Assembly: GCF_029433095.1 (NCBI RefSeq)
Contig: NZ_JARNTX010000002.1
Location: 992,001 to 1,056,000, forward strand
Length of the DNA: 64,000 bases
Direction of reading: 5' to 3'
Origin: Hymenobacter sp. YC55
GTDB taxonomy: Bacteria > Bacteroidota > Bacteroidia > Cytophagales > Hymenobacteraceae
This document shows, in pieces, positions 58,626-64,000 of this stretch (positions within the stretch are counted from its first letter, which is position 1; each line of letters starts with the position of its first letter). Under the pieces are notes generated by a model. It was not told the DNA's origin. It did no database searches and saw nothing but the letters and a program-made list of their open reading frames with translations. A program made the position numbers and the translations under genes.

Positions 58626-60725
58626 TCAGTTCAAGGTATCAGGTTGAGAGGATTTGAACTTGACGACTAGCAATGTTTGGTCGTCGTGCATGGGCTGGCC
58701 CGCACTGAACTGCGCTAGGTCATTTAAAATCTGCTCCTTGATTTCGTCGGCTTCCAGCGAGAAGGTCTGTTCCAGCATGTCGAGTAGGCGCTGCTCGCCG
58801 TATTCTTCCTGGTCAGCATTGCGCGCTTCCACAATTCCGTCGGTGTAAATCACCATCACATCGCCCGGATTGTAGTCGTAGAACTGATTCTTGATATGTT
58901 TCTCGTACGAATCGTTGCGGATGATGCCCAAGCCTAAACCAGCAGTTTGGAAGTAGGAAACCTCCTCCTTTATAGAGTGGTAGTAGAGCGTATGGCAGTG
59001 CCCAGCCCGCGCAAATACAAACCCTGCGTTTTCATAGTCAATAATATAAAGCGAGGCCGTAACGAAGGCAGACCGCTCCAAGCACCGAGACAGCGCCGTG
59101 TTGGCTTGCGTCATGAAGCGACTAGGTACCGGAAACTTCTCGCGCTCTGAGCGGGCCAAATGGTTTTCCTGCATCAGAGCATGAAAAATGCCTTTCATCT
59201 GCGCCACGTGGAAGGCCGCCGTTACTCCTTTGCCCGACACGTCGCCGATAAGAATGGCCAGCTGGCGGCCTGGCAAGTGCAGAAAGTCATAGAAGTCGCC
59301 TCCTACCTCCCGAGCGGAGGCGGCGTAAGAACTGATATCAAACCAGCTGTCAATGGGCAGGTCCTTCGGAATAAGGCTGTCTTGCACCGCCGAGGCAATT
59401 TTCAACTCTTCCTGCACTCGCTGGTTTTCCAGCGAAATGTGTACTAGCTGTAAGTTCTCGATGCTAAGTACCGTTTGGCTGGCGAAGGTTTGAAGAATAC
59501 TCAGGTTTTCGCGGTCGAAACCAAAGCGGTGCTCTTTGAGCATGTAGAGCGCCCCGTATCTACGCTTGGCCGAGCGTAATGGCATCACAATGAGTGAATT
59601 GTAAGGCAGATGCAGCTCCCGAAAACCGTCGGTACTAGCTAAATCGTTGTTGAGGTATTCGGTGTGGTTCAGCTTGTACTCTTGCAACAAGCGCTGCACT
59701 TCGTCGGCCTGCCCTTGCGACACCCGGTAGTGCTGCACAGTGGTGGCGCCTTCATTGTCTTCGAGCGTAAGCCAAGCCGCATCGGCATCCATCGTTTGAA
59801 CGGCCGAGTCGAACAGCATGGCATACACTTCTTCTTCATTCTGGCCTTTTTGAATAAGCTGCGTCAGGCGCTGCATACTCAAAATCTCTTCGCGCTTTTG
59901 CTCGAATACGCCGGCCGTGGGCAGGTTGAAGATGGTAACCATCAGCCCCATGAAGGCATAGAAGGTTCCAAAGAAAGCGTTAAGGAGCAAGAAGGCGTGC
60001 TGCGGCGCGGGGGCTACTAGCTTAAGGTCGTTGCGAATGCGCAGGAAGTAAGCCACAAACACCGCTAAGGCCAGCATAATGGCTATTTGCAGCAATACAG
60101 CTTCCCATTTCTGCCGACGATTGAGGTAAGCCACCCACTGCTGATTACCGCTCAGATATACCCCAAATATGCCTAATCCACCTACTATCAGGTAATCGAA
60201 GGGGTGAGGTGGAACCCAATCGAGCAAGCGGAAAAGCAACGTAAAGCCCAACAGCACCTCGAACCATACCCATTGGCGCTGCACTCGCGGTGAGGCCCGA
60301 AAAAGCACCAAGCTGCGCCAAGAGTAATTGGTATACGCCAGGAAGACAACAAACAAGGCCAGATTGACGGTGTAAACGCAGGCAAAAAACGTTTGGTCAT
60401 CGGTGGGGAACTTCACCTGTACCAACCGTTCGAGCAGGTGCAAGCCCACGCAGGCAGTAGCCAACATACCCGGCCCCAGCAACAAGCGCCGAAGCAAGCC
60501 AACAAAGTCGTTGCCGTGCAAAGGGTCGGGGCGGCCACGTTGGTAGATAAAGGCGCCAGCGGCAAAAGCAGCCTGCGCAGTCAACGTTACCCATTCGGGC
60601 CAAGGGCCACCCAGCCACTCGGCAGCGCGGCCATTGGTATTGCTTAGCGTACTTAGTAGCAGCAACAGCCAGCTAAGGACGGTGAGAGGAAAAGTAATAG
60701 CTTTCAGCTTCTGGCGAAAGGGCAT
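58626..60725 (-). CDS. Membrane PP2C (SpoIIE/RsbU-type) phosphatase with GAF domain
   Basis: The protein has 699 residues. About eight membrane helices (15-280) precede a GAF domain (about 310-430). The SpoIIE/PP2C phosphatase domain (about 460-695) follows, with EVGGDFYDFLHL, ILIGDVSGKGVTAA and the late MHDDQTLLVVKF, which carry the metal-binding aspartates. It should dephosphorylate the STAS protein in response to a membrane signal. It is the first gene of the operon PP2C-STAS-ATPase. The organisation is that of a partner-switching module; its target is unknown. Confidence 0.9.
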   Translation of the reverse strand: MPFRQKLKAITFPLTVLSWLLLLLSTLSNTNGRAAEWLGGPWPEWVTLTAQAAFAAGAFIYQRGRPDPLHGNDFVGLLRRLLLGPGMLATACVGLHLLERLVQVKFPTDDQTFFACVYTVNLALFVVFLAYTNYSWRSLVLFRASPRVQRQWVWFEVLLGFTLLFRLLDWVPPHPFDYLIVGGLGIFGVYLSGNQQWVAYLNRRQKWEAVLLQIAIMLALAVFVAYFLRIRNDLKLVAPAPQHAFLLLNAFFGTFYAFMGLMVTIFNLPTAGVFEQKREEILSMQRLTQLIQKGQNEEEVYAMLFDSAVQTMDADAAWLTLEDNEGATTVQHYRVSQGQADEVQRLLQEYKLNHTEYLNNDLASTDGFRELHLPYNSLIVMPLRSAKRRYGALYMLKEHRFGFDRENLSILQTFASQTVLSIENLQLVHISLENQRVQEELKIASAVQDSLIPKDLPIDSWFDISSYAASAREVGGDFYDFLHLPGRQLAILIGDVSGKGVTAAFHVAQMKGIFHALMQENHLARSEREKFPVPSRFMTQANTALSRCLERSAFVTASLYIIDYENAGFVFARAGHCHTLYYHSIKEEVSYFQTAGLGLGIIRNDSYEKHIKNQFYDYNPGDVMVIYTDGIVEARNADQEEYGEQRLLDMLEQTFSLEADEIKEQILNDLAQFSAGQPMHDDQTLLVVKFKSSQPDTLN

Positions 60726-60934
60726 AGAGTATGAAACAGAGCCAGCCTAATAAGAAAAGTGGCAGGCTCGAGCAAAAACGGACCGCTAAGATATAAGTGC
60801 GGCAGGAATATTGTTGCCTGCGCGGTTCAACCAAGTTGAAGTAAAGTTTTTCTTAAAAAAATAAAAGCCAGCAACCACCTAGGTTGTTGACTGCACTAAA
60901 TAGGAAAGCTAGAAGTAGGGGAAACTGTTTTGCG

Positions 60935-61375
60935 CTAGCGCCGGCGCTCAATCCAAGGCAGCGAAGAACCTTCGCAAGCTTGGCGTACCCAGTCGCGGGC
61001 GTCCTGCGCCGAACTGAAGTAAACTGTTTCAAGCGGGGCGTGGCCATCCTGTTCGCTTTCACACATGATATTGTGAACACACAAGCGGTTGAGCGCATCA
61101 GTTGAAATGACTACGGCAAGAAACTCGATACCTAGCGGACGAAGCCGTGGTAGCCATTCCACTTTAAGCCATGCCTGATCTTCGGGGCAGATAACATGCA
61201 TGTGGGTCATGTTGGCAATCCAGGCCCGAATCTGGTGTTGCTGCGCAAACTCGAGGCCCTTGCACACGCCAACCCGTAGCTCATCTCCTTGCGTACGACC
61301 CCGCCACTCTAGCTCCAACGAATGAAGCTTGGGCTCGTGATGAATATATAAATAAGATGAGCTGAAAACGCGCAT
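60935..61375 (-). CDS. STAS/SpoIIAA-like protein of unknown function
   Basis: The protein has 146 residues and a beta-alpha layout of a SpoIIAA-like (STAS/SEC14-type) domain: LHSLELEWRGRTQGDELRVGVCKGLEF, HQIRAWIANMTHMHVICPEDQAWL and IEFLAVVISTDALNRL. A Ser for phosphorylation is not obvious at the usual place. The gene stands upstream of the PP2C operon on the same strand, 209 bases away; it may relate to the same signalling network but is not clearly co-transcribed. Confidence 0.68.
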   Translation of the reverse strand: MRVFSSSYLYIHHEPKLHSLELEWRGRTQGDELRVGVCKGLEFAQQHQIRAWIANMTHMHVICPEDQAWLKVEWLPRLRPLGIEFLAVVISTDALNRLCVHNIMCESEQDGHAPLETVYFSSAQDARDWVRQACEGSSLPWIERRR

Positions 61376-61515
61376 ACTGAAAGCTACGCTTATGCTAGCT
61401 TGGGTTTAGAAAAAGAGGATTGCAGCTACCCATTGAAAATACAGCAACCGCCTGAATCCTCCTAGGCAAGCCAAGTATATATTTATAGAGCTAATCAACT
61501 TCTTACACAAACAAA

Positions 61516-61542
61516 CGGGCCAGCTCATAAGGAGCCGGCCCG
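61516..61542 (-). terminator. Intrinsic terminator of guaB
   Basis: CGGGCCAGCTC (61516-61526) and GAGCCGGCCCG (61532-61542) pair with one mismatch. It lies after the guaB stop at 61568 and is followed on the minus strand by GTTTGTTTGTG. Confidence 0.75.
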
Positions 61543-61567
61543 CTGCTATATCATCCCGAGCTATTGC

Positions 61568-63049
61568 TTATTTGGTGCTGTAGTTAGGAGCTTCTTGCGT
61601 AATCTGAACATCGTGCGGGTGCGACTCACGGAGGCCCGCCCCCGTGATGCGCACAAAGCGCGCTTGCTGTAGTGCTTCAATAGTAGCGGCACCGCAGTAG
61701 CCCATGCCGGCCCGAAGGCCACCAGCCAATTGGAACAGTACTTCGGAGGCCAGTCCTCGGTAGGCTACGCGGCCTACAATGCCTTCGGGTACCAACTTCT
61801 TCACGTCATCTTCGGCGTCCTGGAAGTACCGGTCTTTCGAACCGTCTTCCATGGCTTCCACCGAGCCCATACCGCGGTAGCTCTTGAATTTGCGACCTTC
61901 AAAGAGAGTCACCTCGCCGGGAGCTTCCTCGGTACCAGCCAGCAACGAGCCAATCATAATGGTGCTGGCCCCAGCTGCCAGCGCTTTCACCACGTCTCCC
62001 GAAAACTTGATGCCGCCATCCGCAATAAGCGGAACGCCGGTGCCTTCGAGGCCGCGGGCGGCTTCGAGTACCGCCGAAAGCTGCGGTACACCAATACCGG
62101 CAATGATGCGCGTGGTGCAGATGGAACCTGGCCCCACCCCGACTTTCACGGCGTCGGCGCCAGCATCGGCCAGAGCACGGGCCCCTTCGGCAGTAGCCAC
62201 GTTGCCAGCAATTACTTCCAGCTTCGGAAATTTCTGTTTGAGGTTACGCACGGCATCGAGCACGCCTTTGCTATGGCCATGGGCAGTATCGACGCTTACT
62301 ACGTCCACGCCGGCTTCCACTAGCGCTGCTACCCGGTCCAGCAAATCGGGGGTTACGCCAACGGCGGCGCCTACGCGCAAGCGGCCGTATTCATCTTTGC
62401 AGGCATTAGGCGTGCGGCGGCGCTTGCGAATGTCTTTGTAGGTAATGAGCCCTACTAAGCGGCCGTCGGTATCAACAACAGGTAGCTTCTCTACTTTCGA
62501 TTCTTGCAGAATGTCCTCGGCGTCGGCTAGTTCGGTGCCGGCCTTGGCCGTTACGAGAGGCGCATGGGTCATGACTTCCGTTACGTGACGGTTCATGTCC
62601 TTCTCGAAGCGCAGGTCGCGGTTGGTTAAAATGCCTTTGAGTTGGCGCTGCTCGTTGACGATAGGAATACCGCCGATGTTATTGTCGCGCATTAGCTTTT
62701 TGGCGTCGGCGAGGGTAGCAGCTTCCTGGAGCACAAATGGGTCCAGAATCATCCCGCTTTCCGAGCGCTTCACACGGCGCACCAGTTCGGCTTGCGCCTT
62801 GATGCTCATGTTTTTGTGGATGATACCGATACCGCCTTCCTGCGCCAGCGCAATAGCCATTTCCGACTCCGTAACGGTATCCATAGCGGCCGAAACGAAG
62901 GGGAGCTTCAGGCGAATGTTGCGGGTGAGCTGGGCGCTAGGATCGGTGTCGCGGGGCAGTACTTCCGAGTATGCGGGAAGCAGCAGGACGTCGTCGTAGG
63001 TGAGCGCCTCGAAGGCAATTTTGGAATTGGAGGTGGCGTAATCGGCCAT
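61568..63049 (-). CDS. guaB: IMP dehydrogenase
   Basis: The protein has 493 residues and oxidises IMP to XMP with NAD in GTP synthesis. N-terminal FEALTYDDVLLLPAYSEVLP is typical. Two CBS domains (about 100-215) are inserted in the barrel. The loop VGVGPGSICTTRI (near 310) carries the catalytic Cys, and KSYRGMGSVEAM with the later YRG and GGLRAGMGYCG region completes the active site. Length is normal. It is monocistronic with its own terminator and a -7 candidate upstream. Confidence 0.98.
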   Translation of the reverse strand: MADYATSNSKIAFEALTYDDVLLLPAYSEVLPRDTDPSAQLTRNIRLKLPFVSAAMDTVTESEMAIALAQEGGIGIIHKNMSIKAQAELVRRVKRSESGMILDPFVLQEAATLADAKKLMRDNNIGGIPIVNEQRQLKGILTNRDLRFEKDMNRHVTEVMTHAPLVTAKAGTELADAEDILQESKVEKLPVVDTDGRLVGLITYKDIRKRRRTPNACKDEYGRLRVGAAVGVTPDLLDRVAALVEAGVDVVSVDTAHGHSKGVLDAVRNLKQKFPKLEVIAGNVATAEGARALADAGADAVKVGVGPGSICTTRIIAGIGVPQLSAVLEAARGLEGTGVPLIADGGIKFSGDVVKALAAGASTIMIGSLLAGTEEAPGEVTLFEGRKFKSYRGMGSVEAMEDGSKDRYFQDAEDDVKKLVPEGIVGRVAYRGLASEVLFQLAGGLRAGMGYCGAATIEALQQARFVRITGAGLRESHPHDVQITQEAPNYSTK

Positions 63050-63694
63050 GGCAACAAGGAAGTTAGGTTTCTCTTATTGCCGGTCAAAGCTACGGCGAAA
63101 AGTTGGAATGCGGATTATCAAATGGTTGTTTTAGTAAGGATTAGGCTTCCCAAGTGAAGTATTTTGCACGGAAATAAAAAAGCTCCGACGATACGCCAGA
63201 GCTTTTCCAAGGGAGAGAGGGAAGAACAGGACAGGATACCTATTTCTGATCAGAACTGCTTCTAATGGCGCTTTTAGTGCCGCCTAAAGAAGTTGAAGCT
63301 ATTTAGGGCGCACTTTTGCTGCATGTGTTCGGCAGTAGTATACTTCAAGGCAATGCCAAGAAGCCAACTTCCTGCATTTACCAAAACCTACTTTTAGCCC
63401 GAAGCATTTTTAATAGGTTTTACCGGCTTCGTTCCAGGTATTAGTGGCATTGCGTGCCATGAATATCAGCTCACGCAGATGAACGCAGCATGAACGGTTC
63501 TTTTTTAGTTGGTTGAACCAGCAAAAGTGGTTCTGCCATGGCAAGTGAAAGCCAAACTATGCAGCGCATTCAGGGTGCCAACTAAGTAGTAATGGGCAGC
63601 ATTTATTGCTGCAATTAAAACCTCAGTTGCCATTTAGGAGTTGAAAAGGCCGCCGTAGCCTTCATGGCTTAGCGTCTCCCTTTAGTTATCAACC
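63050..63694. other. Divergent intergenic region of 645 bases
   Basis: Promoters of guaB (minus) and of the SDR gene at the right edge (plus) must lie here. A -7 candidate for guaB is at 63085-63092. A terminator-like stem AAAAGCTC/GAGCTTTT lies at about 63178-63206 without an adjacent gene end. The rest (63220-63690) shows no supported feature. Confidence 0.5.
63085..63092 (-). promoter_or_regulatory. Candidate -7 box of guaB
   Basis: The plus-strand CAAAGCTA reads TAGCTTTG on the minus strand, a TAnnTTTG match, 35 bases before the ATG. The nearest TTG-type element is 26 bases upstream, too far for a standard promoter. Confidence 0.35.
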
Positions 63695-64000
63695 ATGGCA
63701 ACAGACAACAAAAACTGGTTTATCACCGGCGTAAGTACCGGGTTCGGCAAAGAGTTAGCCGAATATTGCCTCAGCAAAGGCGACAAAGTAGCCGCTACTT
63801 TTCGCAAGCAAGAGCAAGCCGACGAATTCACGCAGAAAGCCGGCGAAAACGGCCGCGGCTTGGTGTGTGAAGTGACCGACGAGCAGCAAGTGAAACAGGC
63901 CATAGCCGACGCCATTCAAGTCCTCGGCCACATCGACGTGGTAGTGAACAACGCGGGTTATGGCTCTATGGGCAGCATCGAAGAAATTTCGGCGCAGGAA
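63695..64000 (+). CDS. Short-chain dehydrogenase/reductase, cut by the window edge
   Basis: The first 102 residues are visible: MATDNKNWFITGVSTGFGKEL gives the TGxxxGxG motif, and VVVNNAGYGSMG the NNAG motif. The catalytic Tyr-x-x-x-Lys lies beyond the edge. It belongs to the classical SDRs. It is not closely similar to the SDR at 50874. No substrate can be named. Confidence 0.92.
   Translation, partial: MATDNKNWFITGVSTGFGKELAEYCLSKGDKVAATFRKQEQADEFTQKAGENGRGLVCEVTDEQQVKQAIADAIQVLGHIDVVVNNAGYGSMGSIEEISAQE

Noticed and set aside
1..64000. CRISPR array, prophage, integrase or transposase
   Set aside because: No regularly spaced direct repeats of CRISPR length and no DDE, serine or tyrosine recombinase gene was found among the real genes.

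Overview
The window looks like chromosome of a member of the Bacteroidota, most likely Hymenobacter or a close relative (family-level inference; no rRNA is present to fix it). The reasons are a moderately high G+C content, a heme-type TonB-dependent receptor, weak or absent Shine-Dalgarno sequences, promoters of the Bacteroidota type (TTG or TTTG, about 19 bases, TAnnTTTG), and families common in this group such as DUF3108, DUF3089, a membrane MutS-like protein and a PpiD/SurA/MoxR run. No rRNA, tRNA, CRISPR array, prophage or transposase gene was seen.

Layout. 1-5138 (minus): 5'-terminal part of an M36 metallopeptidase, a diadenylate-cyclase-like protein and a double TonB-C protein. 5257-18035 (plus): RidA, a heme-type receptor, MutS-like ATPase, bestrophin channel, a palindromic repeat block, FAD/Rieske oxidoreductase, cyanophycinase, FUSC protein and an AmpG-like transporter. 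18083-20796 (minus): a LuxR-type two-component system. 21211-27460 (mostly plus): vWA lipoprotein, exported methyltransferase, LysR regulator and several small or uncharacterised genes. 27537-38686 (minus): the unusual block described next. 39254-43367: DUF3089 lipoprotein, a small AT-rich gene and the rplM-rpsI-rpsB-tsf operon. 43567-48698 (minus): RluA-type pseudouridine synthase, PhoB/PhoR-like pair, DUF3108 protein and recA. 48887-57527: predicted outer-membrane barrel, GNAT, SDR, then a minus-strand MoxR/SurA/PpiD-like run. 57813-63049 (minus): a PP2C/STAS/HATPase partner-switching operon, a STAS-like protein and guaB. An SDR gene runs off the right edge.

The most interesting region is 27537-38686. 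On one strand it encodes a MotB/ZorB-like protein with an OmpA-like end, a MotA/ZorA-like protein with a long helical tail, a secreted single-pass membrane protein, a 1185-residue protein with a complete actin/Hsp70-type ATPase core, a tubulin/FtsZ-like GTPase, a small three-helix membrane protein and a vWA-like lipoprotein. An ion-driven stator, an actin fold and a tubulin fold in one locus suggest an envelope-spanning, cytoskeleton-linked machine. It partly matches the FtsZ-like/vWA/OmpA membrane-remodelling system that I recall Makarova and Koonin proposing in 2010, and the ZorAB half of Zorya anti-phage systems, but as a whole it is neither. The larger gaps inside the cluster carry copies of one palindromic repeat family, also found at 11279-11556.

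All functions are read from motifs and translated sequence; no database search was possible. Start codons were moved from the longest frame where a signal peptide, lipobox, promoter or family start argued for it.
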